Shown: positions 12,910-26,235, counted from the first letter of the stretch. The stretch: DNA of 64,000 nt from Syngnathus acus (GCF_901709675.1 NC_051100.1:13066286-13130285); one strand, 5' to 3'. Numbers and translations are program-made. Notes: generated by a model not told the origin, from the letters alone.

Positions 12910-13502
12910 TATTTTTGCTATTCTTGTTAAAATCACACTTACATGTGAACTGGAAATGACAATAATAACACATAATGAAAGCTAAATTGAGCAAATTGGC
13001 TATTTCAGAAGTGTGTGTCAATGGTAGCCCTTTGCCTTAATCACTACCCAGGAAGTAGCTCTCGGTTTAAGAAAGGTTGGTGACCCCTGGTGTGGAGGCT
13101 CCATTTTTGGTTTGTCACTTATGAGCATTCTCGTCAAATAAAATTGAAATGTTGAGGACGGTCGGAGTTGGATGGATGCTTGGACGATAGATGCGTTCGT
13201 CCTGTGGTGCCTTAAAATGTTTTCTTTGTGGCCAGTAAAACTAAACACGTGTTTCTATGACAATTGACAACAGTTGTCTGGCCTCTGGGCAAGGCAAAGG
13301 GCAATATACACCCAGTAAACAACATCACGCTAATGCTGTCAAATCATCACATATGATCAACGATCGGCATAAAAACGGCAGCGTTACACGGCCTCTGCTG
13401 CCTCATCACATTTGGATTTTCTCTTGGCTCAACAACACACATACACAAACTGGCGGCCTCTGCTACTGGATTTATGGATGCAGCAGTTAAGTGTGTGCGT
13501 AA

Positions 13503-13503
<1 letters not shown>

Positions 13504-13559
<56 letters not shown>
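13504..13559. repeat. (TG)28 microsatellite
   Basis: Uninterrupted TG dinucleotides for 56 bp, bordered by AAA and by CGTG. Likely length-variable. Confidence 0.98.
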
Positions 13560-13566
<7 letters not shown>

Positions 13567-14087
13567 ACACGCTGTACAGGTCTGCCAAGGCTTTTAGAAC
13601 ATTACAGTGCTGCAGTGCTCCAAACTGGCCCAGTCAGGGAAAACTCACAAATGCTCGCACGCCATGACAGAGAACACATTGCTTTGGGACTGATATTGGA
13701 AAGCCGCTGTTTTTTTCCTTCTTCATCCGTATGGGCATCAGTCACGACAGTCAATGTTCCCATTTGCCGCCATCCGCCGGTGAGCAGTTGCGAATGCAAT
13801 CTTATCTCCTCCAAACCGAGACAAACCATTTGATTCTGCACAATTAATGCCATTGCTGAGTTTAAGGCATTTTTATAAAGCCACAGAATATTGCGTTGAA
13901 TTACTTCAAGACAATTTTCATTAGGTCAACGCATGAGTCCCGTTTTCAAAGCCGAGTAGAAAAGCACCCTGTCACCTCCACGTTTTGCCGCAAGCCGAGC
14001 GACTCCCGACAGCAGATCGCCGCGCTTGCCATTCGTGCGCCGCGAGGTGTCACCGCTAGGTCTGAAGCTCGCGCGCAGATTGATTGA

Positions 14088-14220
14088 ATATTTATTGATC
14101 CCCAGGGGTGGGGAAATTCAGGCCCCAGCAGTATCCATACCACAGAGTGGGTATACAAAAGACACACAGACGGCATAAGCGCAACTCAACAGGCTCTCTG
14201 CAGGCAAACAAGGCCGCCGT
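14088..14220 (-). repeat. 3' fragment of a fish LINE
   Basis: Read on the minus strand, the fragment ends in CCCTGGGGATCAATAAA, a 3' terminus common to fish non-LTR retrotransposons. The approximately 130 bp before it translate to a short frame of the same character. 5' truncation is usual for LINE copies. Confidence 0.5.
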
Positions 14221-17200
14221 CGCGATGCCGCCTTGAAATGTCACCAGGCCAAGACCAACTGCCGACCATCGCATCCGCTAACCATCACATTCGCCGATCA
14301 TCACGTCCGCAGACCCCGTTGCACTTCTCGCAGCCGCTCAGGACCAAGAACCATCAACAATCGCCCGGTGTGTCCGCAAAAGAGGGCTCAAAGTACACAC
14401 ATGGTCTGCGCTTGAGTGGAAGCAAATACTACGACAGGATTTGAGCTACGAGCACAAATTCGACCCATGTCTCGAGGCATGGCTGTATCAGAAATCCGCT
14501 TCCCCAATTGGACGGAAGTGAAACGGCAGTAAGTGGTGCAAAAGCATTTTTCAAAAAGATATTTATGAGATAGCAACCCAAATTAGGTCAAGAACCAAAG
14601 CACAAGCTAGACTCCAATTGTGGATTTTCGTTCCGCGCGGGCAGTGATGAAGACTGACATACGACGCAACAATACACGCGACTCGTGCTGGCCACACAAA
14701 AGAGAACGTTTATCTCTTTGCAAAAAAATTAGGGACAGGTCACGTCGCAAATGCTGCCTTTACAAAGATGAAAACGCACAATTTGCTATTTTACACACAC
14801 ACGCACACGCACACGCGCACACATTGGCGATTGATCACCACCTTGAGCTTCAGCTGACTGGTGTTCAGAAGCTGTTTAAAACCGTTCAAAGTTCAAAGAG
14901 ATGCAAAAAGGTTCTGGTCAACATTTGTGTAAAAAGTCGAATGAAGGAAATGATGGTTGAAAGGCGAGCGAAGGAATGTTGCAACGTCCGCTTGGGACAA
15001 GGTGAATGATGACGAGCTTCCTTCCTCATCCGCCAAGCAAAGGTGAAGAGCCTTAACACTAACGTCTCGGCCGGAGGTCGGCGGCTCCCCTTCGCCGTCC
15101 CGCCATCACTCAGAGGGTTCATCGGCGTTCCGGCCAAGCTAAATGTTGTCAAGGGCAGGAAGCAAATCAATGAGAGAAATGGCAAAAGTGCAGAAAAGAC
15201 GGCAAAAAGCAAAGCAAGTGCAGAGAAGGACAAAGAACAGAAAGGAGAGAACGCAAGTGGGGAAAGGCCGAAAAGTACAAATGAGGCAATAAGCAAAGGA
15301 GAAAGATGAGAAAAGGAGAGGCCAAAAAACACTTTGTGAAAAATGAATAAAACACGAGCGCAAGCAATAAATAATACAAACCTAATAAGATTGTGGCAAA
15401 CAAAAACAAAGTGTAAAAATTGCCCACAATTCAGGGATGGCGAGGGGGGGGGTTGCGCACACGTGCCAGGCCGGCGTTAGCGTTAGCATTCGTCCAGCTC
15501 AAGTTGGCAAATAAGAAAAAGATGAAGAGGCGTCTCGCGTCATGCTGCAGACCCGACGCTCGTTTGTCAACGCCAAAGGCCCGTCGCCTCATATGGATTA
15601 CAAACTCCTCCCAAAATTGGACCAGTGCAGCAGGAGGCGAAATCTTACGCCACAAATTCTTCATTTCACAATTAAGACGAGCGTCCTTGCATGGAGGAAG
15701 TGTGCGGGAATTGCAGACGGTGGCCAAAAGCGGAAGCGGCGGCGTTAAAAGGCTCCCAGATGCATTAAAGTGAGCACATTCTGTCCATCAAATTGTGTGG
15801 CCGCCGCAGCCGAGCACAAACACAATCAGCGCCTCCCGAGATGTAATTTAGCGCCGCTAATATACTTGCACTCTCGTGTTCTCACCTTCTTCCTGACCCT
15901 CGGCGTTTAGAAAGAAATTGACTTTTCCTTTCCCTTCCCGAGCGTGCAGACAAACACATTTATATTCACAAAGTGGATGTGACATTAAGACGGCGAGAGA
16001 ACACACACACATGCACACATACACACACACGCACGCACACGCGCACACACACCCACACTCACACACACGCACACACGTTTTCTGATCAAATTAAAAATGA
16101 CACTTTCTTACAGGCGGTTTGGCATTTCAGCTTTTGCCTCAACTTGTTTTGATTCTTGGTGCTGACGACAATCAACCCACATGAGCAAACGAGTGACGAG
16201 CATCTTTCTGATTCTGGAAAAATCCTTCATAATTCTGACAAACGTGAGCTTGCCGTTGTCGTCGGTGGCATTTCGTATGACTTGAATTTTTGGAAAATGT
16301 TCCCTTTGCTTTTTTCCATTAGTGTTTTTTTACTTGTCCCGCTGCAACCAAGCCACAGTCTGTTTGCGTTTTATGTCCTCCGAACGCTTTAGATGCTTGT
16401 TGCTCCCTCGTGAGTTTCCCGACGTCTTTTCGTTATGTTGACGTTGGGCGCTAGGCTAGGCGCGTATTTACCATTGGCCTCAATAATGAATTAGTCCACC
16501 GGTTGATGCTCAGTGGGGGGGCGGTTGGGCGCTCCCCGAGGGCGACCTCCCTCAGGGCCAATCGCTCGTTTTCGGGCCAAATACGGAGAGAACGCTAAAG
16601 CGCTTAGAATGTCGCAGACGGCCTTGAGTGTATGCGGCGGCAATTGGATTGGCTCTCACATAAGTAATGAAAAATGCTCTGAAAGAATTTTCAATTTCAA
16701 AATTGCTTTTCATGTGATATCAGCCAATCTGGATTCTGATTGGAGTTTTTCTCTCGGCTTTAATCAGCCGGGATACACTCGCGTTCACTTGCCCCTTGCA
16801 AAACCAACAGAGGCGATTCATTTTACGTCGGCCAGTCGCATTCTTGGGACCAGCGTGTGTTGGAATGCATCTCAGGTGCCGGCACCTGCGAGGTTTATCA
16901 AAGACACGCTGAGTTCCAGAGGACACCCGAGGGCGACGGCAGGGTGCGCCCACGCAAAGTTGCTCCGTGCTCGCCTCCCGCGCGATGTTATCGCCGCGCG
17001 TGCTTTGTCGCTGGCTATTTTTATGGGCGGCTGCCTTATCCCGCATCATCTGCGTTCCGCTTGACAAGAACCACCAGATCGCCGCGCCAGATTACAAACG
17101 CCCGCCGCCCGAAGCCTCATCAAGATGAGAATTAGCGGTGAGAGCTGACGCGCGTTATCACCTTCTTTCACACGCGGCATTTCAGCAGGTTGCCCACATA

Positions 17201-17239
17201 CGTCGGCAGACAGCACAAAGACTTGATCAAAGCAAACTA

Positions 17240-17547
17240 CAGTAATCCCTCGTTTATCGCGGGAGATAAGTGAAATCCGCAAAGTACGCTAACCAACAAG
17301 AAGTACTGGGCAGGCTGACGAGTTAGCAGAAAGATGCTAATTCGTGATCGTGCTAACACGCGAAAATGGACTTCTAAAGGAATGTAAACGAACATTTGGA
17401 GCAATACTACATTGTCTTAAAGGTTAGACACGTTTCCTCAATTTAGAAGTTTTATTTTGACTTTTAAATGTTGTTTTGATTTGGGGAAAAAATCTGCGAT
17501 GTAGTGAAGCCACAATAAACGAAACGCAAAATAGCGAGGGATCACTG
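17240..17547. mobile_element. Tigger/pogo-type MITE, 308 bp
   Basis: The ends are CAGTAATCCCTCG and its inverse CGAGGGATCACTG (12 of 13 bp complementary), flanked by TA at 17,238-17,239 and 17,548-17,549. No coding capacity. Distinct in sequence from the Tigger element at 12,175. Confidence 0.88.
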
Positions 17548-17549
17548 TA

Positions 17550-20094
17550 TTGCCATCAATGAAACACAGGGTCGCCTCTGTTCCAATCTAGTGCGCTCGT
17601 TTCAGGAGGCTGCGCGCTGGCTAGAATTGGCACAATTGCGAGAAAACAAGTAGTTCAACGCAACAATATAGTAAAATGGCGATTGGCCCCGCAAAGCAGA
17701 TCGGCCAAAACGCTTCAAAATTGGTGCGGCTGCTTTTGTCAAGGGTGAAAGTTCCCGAGTCGAACAGCTGCGATGCTGTCCCAATATTTATGGACCAGAC
17801 TGCAAACGTTTCTAAGGTTATTTGCAGTAGGCTGCGTTTTAATGGCCACTTAAGTGATATTAGCATTGGAATGAGTTTGCGCTTGCAGTCGTTAGCAAGA
17901 GTTAGCGAGGTTGTCAGCCAACGGCTACGTGAATGTCTGGTGAAAGCAGAATGAGAGCCGCACCGTTGCCATTGATTCAAGCGCCTCCTTCCCTCGCTCG
18001 CTCGCTGCTTTATGGATGCGCACCTTTGCTTATGACGCCACTTTGTGCATTTTGTTTCCTCAGTTCTACACGCTGGAGGCTTCCAATTCTATTTCCTGAG
18101 TCGCAAGGTCAAAACGTGGCTGCTGTTTTCTTTTGGATGAAATCGAATTGCTTGCACTTGTGAAATGGAATGCTGACATTAAGACTGCTACGCCATGTGG
18201 AAACTGCTACTTTTGGAAGTCGTATGATAGCTCAACTGGACACACAGGCATGCACGGCGGCTACGTGATGTCCGCAAGTCGTTGGGTGCCCGCAGTGTCG
18301 ACCTGGATGAGTGTTCCACCTGTGGTGAGTGGGACTCGCGCCAGCACGCAGCTGACCACCACTCCGGTGGCGCGCTCTGATGCTAAAGCGTCTGCCCACG
18401 TAAAAGGAAACAAATTATCAAGTTTACATTTGGAGACACTCCATGATGTCTGCAAAGAAGTTGAAAAATTCTCAGGACAAGGGCACAATGCTGCTCACAA
18501 TGGACAAACAGACGGACGGGACAGTAAGCGTTCTCCTGCACATGACATTGTGATCTTGCAAGCGGGCAACGTGTGGGCCACCTCAGTCTCCTTCCAAATG
18601 ATTCATTACTACGCAAGCGCCATTGCTAGTTGCATCTCAGCACTTTTGGTCCACTCGCAACTGCCTGCTGCGTGCCAATGTTTGTTTGAGGTGACCACAA
18701 AGGCGAGGCGGCGTAAATCAGGGTCCAAAAATGCCAACTTTGCATGACGGGACTGCGCTTGTCATTTTACACTCCAGATGATGACGAGGTCGATGTCACC
18801 GTCCGTTTGTTTGTTGCCAGTTGTGAACGGAAGCCACCACGAGCCGTCAGAAGATGAGCTCGCTCGCACAGATGGCACGTCAGCGGCGTTAACGCGTTGA
18901 AACATGAAATTAAGTAGCGTAAACACGCCGACGGACGCGTGGCGCCTAACGAGCGGACAAAAACGACTCGGCATCACATAAAAAAGACGGAGCGGCGTGT
19001 AAACGTGCTTTAGTGCGCAATTAGCACGCCCTCGCGCGCCAGCAGATGTCGGGTTGTTAGGCGCGCCGTCGAGATGGACGATCACCTTCGCCACGCGCAA
19101 ATCACAAAGGCGATGTGGACGAGGTGAGGGTTAGACCCCGGGAAAACTGGAGTCATTACAAAGCTCGGCAAGGGGGTGCCTCATTGTCTTAATTTTTTTT
19201 CGAACGCCGAGAAATGCGCTTGGAAAATGGCCGCATGCACTAAGAGGCAATTTACACTTCAAACTCTGCCGATACGGAAAAGACACGCGATTGCTCGCAC
19301 GCTTCCGCAACATAACCTTGGACCTGCGCCGGCGTCAGCCTTCGAATTGATGCTCGCGTGGCTTCTTTCAAATATCATCTTGCTCACGTCGGCCTCGTTC
19401 ACGTGACGTCGCCTTTACCGGCACGCTGACAATAAATCCTATAAGTCTAGATTGGCGACCGCAAACATCCCCCCCTCCGTTGGCACCTTTGCGGCTGATT
19501 AACGGCACTCTGCCATTTTCCTAATGCGGCAGCAAGTAAGCAGTGAATCAATTTGGGATGCGCTGTTTTAATGTGGCGTATTTACTTTGCCATTGCGGGG
19601 TTTAATGTGGATCCATGCACAGGCGGGGAGGGCTGAGCACAGGGGAAGAAGATGGTGGGCGATTAAGAATATTTATGACGCGTTGGAGAAGAGTTTTTGC
19701 GGCGATGTGCGCAACTCAACACACGGACGCACATTGTAGGTGAGTCTTGACTCATTTGTCCCACAAACCGGAACAACACCTAAAACCTCCTTTCTTCTCA
19801 TCTCAAATGGCTCATTTGCGGGTGGAACGTGCTGAGAGAAAGACAAAATGATGCAAAAGATGCCAGCGGGAAAAAATGCAACTACACCAAGCGGAGCCTC
19901 TTACCGTGAAAATGTCGAATTTCTGTTCATGAATTTTGAGGCAATACGTGAAGTGGGGAGATTCCAAAATGGGAAAAACATGTCCGAATTTGTCGGAGGC
20001 TCAAAAGAGGAAATGTGCAACACTGTTCAATTAAAGACGCCTGTTCGACTGCAGCTGGGATCCGATGCATAAAAATGAACAAGAACAAAAGACA
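17550..20094. other. Non-coding DNA, no gene recognised
   Basis: A 204-codon plus-strand frame (18,133-18,747) is the longest here. It has no recognisable domain, no splice-site logic and mixed composition, and is taken as chance. Otherwise unique-looking sequence with CpG-rich patches near 18,840-19,100. Confidence 0.45.
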
Positions 20095-20099
20095 ACAGT

Positions 20100-20540
20100 T
20101 GTCACGTGCTTACGCCACCTGCTACTCGACCGCGCCCCTCCAATTAATGGAATGGCCGCCACCTGTTGCGTGCTCATTGAGTGTGCTATATCAGCGCAGC
20201 CAGCGCTAACCCGCTTGTCAGCCTGTCTCATGATGCCGCTTAGCTCACCCGTCCCTGTAAACCTGACTCACCTTACCATTTTGGTACGCCCTGTGATCTG
20301 TCTGTCTAGTCCGTCTGTCCGTGCTGCCGGTTACTCTTCCAGGAGTCTACCAGTCCGCCGCCAACCCGATCCAGTGATAAGCCCAGCAGAGTGCTATTCC
20401 ACCAGGTTCGCCATTTAGCAACTCCCACTGGACAAGCACACCCCAGTCCGATCGCCGGTCCAACGCCCCACCGTTCCCCTTTCCTCCCACAATAAAGTCT
20501 CTGTCGCTCAGCACTTGGCTGTACTGTCTGTTCCGTTACA
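20100..20540 (+). mobile_element. Solo LTR of an LTR retrotransposon, 441 bp
   Basis: Begins TGTCACGTG and ends CCGTTACA, the TG...CA ends of a long terminal repeat (TGT/ACA inverted tips). A perfect 5-bp target duplication, ACAGT, flanks it at 20,095-20,099 and 20,541-20,545. A polyadenylation signal AATAAA at 20,491-20,496, about 45 bp from the 3' end, sets the orientation. No internal gag/pol region or second LTR is adjacent, so the copy arose by recombination between two LTRs. The superfamily (Gypsy or other) cannot be told from the LTR alone. Confidence 0.85.
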
Positions 20541-20545
20541 ACAGT

Positions 20546-23500
20546 AAGCGACAGGCAAAGAGAAAGTGAGTGGCGAAAGCCACATGAAGGAAAACGACGC
20601 CGGTTGGATGCAGCTCGGCAAACTTGGGGTTAAGCGAGGAGACCCAAAACGATCATACAATTGTTGTTTGGCCAATTCATCGCAGCTAATGGACACAAAG
20701 CAAACGCCAGACGGACTTTTCTGTCTTTGTGCAAACTCTGCTGCTCGTGTACCTTCAGCCCACAACAACGCACGTTAGCGACGGCGAGCAGCAGTCAGTC
20801 TCAGTCACTCGCCGTTTGGTCATTCCGAGACCGAAAACTATCAAAATGGAGCCAAACGGCTGGAAAAGCTTTTGTGCACTTCAGCAAATAGTTTTGACCT
20901 CTTGAACCTTCTCATTCTTTGCGTGCCACACATTTGGAATTGTGCTATCAAGTGAAGACAGTATAGCAACTACATCGAGTACATGAGCTACACTCTGGCC
21001 AGTAATTACAAGCCAAGTGTGTGTGCGTGTGTGTGTGTGTGTGTATGCGGCCAGTCATCTTTGGCGCTCATTAGAGGATTGAGTTCACCTTTTCTCGCTC
21101 TTTACAAGGCAATCGATAAGACTCCTCATTGTGGGCCACATGCTCATCCATCAATATTGAGGCTGCAGCAGGAAAAAAGGCCTTCTCGCCATCTGTCATG
21201 GCGTGCGTACCTTGACGTGAACGGCTAAACACATTATTCATCTCTCTCACGCTAACGACACAAGAAAACAGGAAGCACAATAAAATACTGTTGACAAGAT
21301 GCCGGGGGACGCGTTTCATTTGTGGCGAGACGAACGTACGGAAAGGAAAGCGAGAGCAAAGAGGACTTTGTTGTCATCTTTTAAGAGGAAGGTGCACGTT
21401 GATTGCCATTTTTGTCGTGTTCTTCCATTTTGTATTTGTTGTTGATAGTCATTGTTTTTATTCCAGCTTCTTATTTTGTTGTGGTTGCTTCCTTGTCTGT
21501 TTTGGATGTTTCTTTTTCTACTGAATGCTTTCTTGACTCTGCTCTTGTGACTAGTGCTACTTTGCCGTGTTAAGGTTTTCATGTTGTATTTTTTTTTTGG
21601 CTGTGTTGCTTATTTGTTATGTGCATGCTTGTCATTTAATATGATTGGCTGGTCATGGACTTTTTTAAAAAATGTCATTTATATTTGTTGTTATTGAATT
21701 GTCTTAGCGTATATTCTTCACTTATTTGGTGGTTTTCTGACTTGCACTCATTAGCTGTTTTTGCCGCCTGTTCATTATCGCTGTCAATAGCAGTGGACTT
21801 CAATCTGATGTCTTTGTTTTGAGCACGGATGTGTTTGTTTGAGAGGACGAGGAGGGGGAGGCGAAGGGGGAGGGGGGGGATGAATTTATTTATTTGGTGT
21901 TTATCTTCTGCAACATCTCCTCGATTGCATGGATCAAGCTGCCACTTTGCGCCGTAATGCCACCTGAGCCTTCAAGGGATTTTTTTTCTTCTTCTTGGCC
22001 AGAGGAGGAAAAACAACAACCTCAAATGATGTGGACCCCCCAGAGCCCCTCCCCTCCCGCCCCTCCAACCTCTTCTTGCATTGCTGTCTTCAGGCTACAA
22101 AATGAATCTTTCTGCTCAAACTCCCCATTTCCACACACACACACACGCACACACACACACATGCACGCACACACACACGCGCCTGCCTCCCTGTGGATCC
22201 AGACAGAGGCGATAGGAAATTGAAGGCTTTGGTGTTTTTTGGGGTGGTTGTTGAGCAGATTGGACACAACCATTTTGTGCACAGCGGGAGACAATGTGGA
22301 TGGACGCCCTGATGGGCTCGAGAGACGAGGGGGGGGGTACGGTGATGCAGCGGGGGGCGTTCAACGCTGTCAGGTTCTCAGAGATTGGGAAGGTCTGGTG
22401 AATGACGAAAATCTGCTGAGTCATTCTGACCAACGAGTACAGGTGAGGGATCCAAATGACGGTTAGCCTTCAACCAGGATTTCGGCTTCTCTTCTCAGGT
22501 TCAGATTAGAGGCCCATATGAAAATTGGGTCAGGTTTACAAATGAGGCTTTAGTTTCAGATTGGCCTTTGTTTTCAACCCTGCTTTATTCAAGGTACAAG
22601 CGTGTACATAGCGTGAGGAGCCGGCCATGACGAAACCCCATCCAGACCTCTTTGGCACCAGTTGCCAATGACGACGAGCTTAATGTTCTTCCGGAGTTCA
22701 GGCTACGTCGAAGACGCAAGTTTGATTCGCATTTTCGACCGCAACTCTCGTCTGTTATTTCGATTTCCGCACTTCACCTCTTACGATCTCTCTTGCCGGA
22801 TGAAAAATCAATCTGCTTTGTTTAAAAACAACTCGAGTAGTTTTCCAGACGCGGCACTAAAACCACATCTGGCACACGAGCTGGCCATTTGGGCCATTTG
22901 CGCTACTAATAACGGCCGACACAGAAACTGGCAAGAAAAATAGGAAGAGCGCATTTCGGCCTCCCTTGATGTTTTTATCTTTGGAGCCTGTTTAATTGGG
23001 CTTGTGATCTTTATGACCCCCAAAAAGGCCCCGGACGCTATGTCTGAAAAGACGGTGTCTGCCATTTTGTAGAGGCCATTTTATGGCTGTGCAAATCCTT
23101 GCAATCCACTCTTGTGTAGAAAATGTGTAGCTTGTGTATGTTTGTGCTAGCGTGGCTCATTATCAGGTCTCTGCGTGTGACCTCTGCGGCGTCGCTGAGC
23201 CGAAAGGTCGAACGTGATCGATAGTCGGGAAACATTAGCCGTAGCGTCGGATGTCGTAACATGATCTCGTCCCACTGGTGCCGGTGAAGATCTTGCGTCG
23301 TATAATTAATGTGTGCATTAAGGTGCGCATTTAATGTGCATATTTGAGGCCGTCGCCATGAAGCCGTGTTGCGGGAGCAGAGACGGCGTTCAAAAAAAAT
23401 CTTGCGTTAGGGTTTAAAATTTGAGCCTGGAAAAGGGTTACAAATTGTAGTGTCCTGTCAGGGTTAACCTCTAAGTCTGAATGTTAGGCCTGGGGGTTCA

Positions 23501-25490
23501 GGTTCAAATAGGAATTTGGCTTTCAAGACAGGAGTTAGAGTTTAAAATGAAGGTTCCAAGCCTCTGCTAGGCTTTTAACCAGGGGCTGAAGTTTCCAATG
23601 ACTGTTATAAACAAGGGTCGGGGTTCCGAGCCAAGTTTAGGCTTGAAACGACAGTTGGGGTTTGTAACCACCAAATGTGCAATTAGCTACAAATGTCAAT
23701 CGGGAAGGGGAGCAAGCTCCACCCCCACCGACTCTGATGAAGAAAACAAAGCGTGATAGAAGGTGAAGCCAACAGAGACCAAGTACAATATCAGTCCTCC
23801 TCATTGATGGAGCTTGATTTGATAGAAGACAAAAAAGGCTGAGCAAGTTTATCGGGCTTTTTTGTTTGACGCTCTTTTAAAAGGCGGCCGACCATTAGCG
23901 AGGAGCTAAGTGCTTCTTTTCTCTACATGAAAGACGAGCAATTTTAGACCTAAGTGGACGCTTGGCAGACACGCGGATTCACGCGTCAGCAAGAAAAACT
24001 ACCAGCCCCCCACCCCGATTTCTCGTTATTGCTCCCTTTAATGACCCCCTCCCCTCCCCTCGCGATGCGAGCGGAGCATCGGCATCTTCGACGTCCTTCC
24101 ACAGGCCACAAACTATACGGCAAAATATAAATAATAAAGAATTGCTTATTGCTGCTCTCTCGAAATAAAGTCAGGATGGTGTCAGTTCACAAGAGGCAAA
24201 ACAAAGTAGCAGACAAGCTGGCTTGGTTACTCACCGCTGCCGTGCAATTTGAGTTTGCTGTGTTGACGATGGCCCAAGCATGCTCGCTCTAAACACGAGT
24301 CGCTTTCTCCACAAAACCAGGTTGAACATGGAGCCGCTTTGCAACATCTTCCTCCCACTCTGGAAGACGGCAAAGTTGCTTTCCATCTGCCAATGTTAGT
24401 TTTACGAGTCAGGGGTCATCCTTTACAATTGTTCGGCTTGCATGTACATTTGACGTCCTTTCTGCACCGACTGTGATCCAGGTTGGTTTACAAACATGGA
24501 AAGGGCTTCATACAAACAACCAGGAATACCTGTGCAAGACACACAAGGTTGGAGAGAGCTGATTGGCTAATACAAGGGATGGCAAAGCCAGCACGCCACA
24601 TCCACACACAATGAATACAAGAAACACAAAACGATCGTAGCAAACTCAACAGACAAGACCGTCCTGGCCCGACCTGTCCTTTGTTGGTGAGAGAAGCTTT
24701 TCCTGAAAAGCATTTTTGCTGAAGACAAGCGTGTATGTAGCCCAGTAACTTGTCAAAGGTCAGTCACTTTGGGTGCTTTGTCATGTTTATTTGTATTTGT
24801 ACAACATTTTTCACAAGCGAGGATTATGGCGGGATGCCGAAGAAGTAGTAGAAGAGCCGCCGCCTTTTCTCTTGCGTGTCAAAAACACAGCCGAAGCCTT
24901 CTTCAAACCCTTGACCACACTGCGTCTTACCTTCTTTGTGTTATCATTAAGATTAGAATATTCTCGCTAGTCGTGAAAACAAGCTGAGGTCTTCATTCAT
25001 TTCTACGCATAAAAAACAGCAAACCAAACAATCAAAATGTAGAAAAATAAGTCCAACTTTTGCCCAAAAAAGGAAAGTAAACATTGTCGTGTTTAAGCAA
25101 CATAGTAACGAAATGTGCTTCCACTGACATACAACAGGAGTTCCACGGTTAGCCTTGCAATTTTATCAACACTGCATACAGAGCAGGAGAAAACATACGT
25201 ACATGACGTCTACGAACTGGCTGTAGAAAAACAAGACTCCTCCAAGTCAAAACAATTGACGAAAGAATATGAAAGTAAAGTTTTGTGAGACCCAAGCACT
25301 CGTGGCGTTTGCGTTGGATAATTTACAAATATATATGTTAGCATTAGCATTGGCCGAGTTTTTCCTCGTGGCTTTGACTTGAACCTTTTCAAGTACATAC
25401 AATGACTTGAGTTATTGCTGCCCTTGCAAAAAAAGGCATTAAAAAAGTGTCTCGCCTTGTCATTAAACCTTGCCCAAACTATTGATTATC
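20546..25490. other. Non-coding DNA between the solo LTR and the gfra1 3' end
   Basis: No gene recognised. Seen: a TG/CG microsatellite near 21,019-21,043, a strongly T/G-biased strand from about 21,370 to 21,850, a CA/GC-rich microsatellite near 22,132-22,182, and a degenerate repeat with GGGTT-, TTTAAAAT- and AAGCCT-like words at 23,395-23,660 with a weaker relative near 22,460-22,600. Confidence 0.5.
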
Positions 25491-25785
25491 TTTATTATTT
25501 TTAAATTGAGCATTCTTCATCTGTTTATTAGCGGTGGTAGCATTGGGAGTGTTTCTCAAAGATGTCTTTGAAAAACTTGTGCAAATGACCAAAATTAAGC
25601 GAAGATGGCCCAACAGAGCAGATGTCCTGAATCTTGCCTGTATTTAATTCTTGAGAATTTTTGGTGGGTCTACTCATTGTAAATGTGTGGACCTACTTTT
25701 AAGTTGCTAAACAAAACCAGCATCGGGGGCTGAATTTTGCATCTTCAGTCAGGTGTGTCTTTGAAAGCTACTGGACTTGGAAATG

Positions 25786-25791
25786 TTTATT
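25786..25791 (-). terminator. Candidate gfra1 polyadenylation signal
   Basis: AATAAA on the minus strand, 445 bp beyond the gfra1 stop codon. Further AATAAA matches lie at 25,523-25,528 and 25,491-25,496, so the true 3' end is uncertain. A fish-repeat tail motif (ACAGAAAATGGATGGA) lies in the presumed 3' UTR at about 25,885-25,900. Confidence 0.35.
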
Positions 25792-26235
25792 TTTTTTAAA
25801 CTTTTGTGTGCTTTCTACGATGTTAGAGTTATGATAAGCTAATATTCTCCATGTGCGGAATCATTAACAAACTAGACAAGTGGTACAGAAAATGGATGGA
25901 AAATAAAAAGTATGAAGCTTACTTGTTCTCATCAATTCTTACTGATGAGACATTTTGTTTTTTTTTCGTATATTGTGTCTACACATCAGAAGCTTCCACT
26001 GCCCGTCTGACCAAAGCAAGGAAACATGTACGTACATCAGAAAGTCGATCATAGATAAAAGTGACAACAAACAACAACAAAAACCGTAAACTGAAAAATG
26101 TAAACATAAAATCTGAAGAATCAAATGCAATCTGATGGGAATTCGTACAGTCAGGAAGAGAAGAAAGGAAACAATTTCACGTTTCTTTTTTTTAAATGAA
26201 TTCATTTTGTCAGTCCGACGTTTTCAACCGCGAGG

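Larger units (their letters stand above)
12047..13089. mobile_element. hAT element (Charlie-like ends), interrupted by a Tigger element
   Basis: The termini are CAGGGGTCACCAAC and its inverse GTTGGTGACCCCTG, perfectly complementary over 14 bp. A perfect 8-bp target duplication, GTGTGGAG, flanks it at 12,039-12,046 and 13,090-13,097. After removing the nested insertion (12,175-12,909) the original element is about 306 bp with no coding capacity, so it is a non-autonomous MITE. Confidence 0.93.
13098..17237. other. Non-coding DNA, no gene recognised
   Basis: Besides the (TG)28 array and a LINE tail at 14,088, it holds a short CA/CG repeat near 14,791-14,823, a purine-rich tract at 15,139-15,330 that yields a lysine/glutamate-rich frame by composition alone, and a CA/GC-rich microsatellite at about 16,000-16,075. 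No conserved gene is visible. Confidence 0.5.

Noticed and set aside
15043-15309. Lys/Glu-rich 88-codon frame
   Set aside because: A purine-rich tract produces this composition in any frame; no coiled-coil heptads or start context.
16513-17064. 183-codon plus-strand frame
   Set aside because: No recognised motif; runs through unique CpG-rich sequence.
18133-18747. 204-codon plus-strand open frame
   Set aside because: No domain, no repeats of a known family, no supporting splice sites, and no neighbour logic. A single frame of this length is expected by chance in 64 kb of moderately GC-rich DNA.
1-25000. 3' exons of atrnl1, the human neighbour of GFRA1
   Set aside because: No attractin-type C-terminal motif was seen in any plus-strand frame. 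It may lie outside the window or the order may differ in fish.
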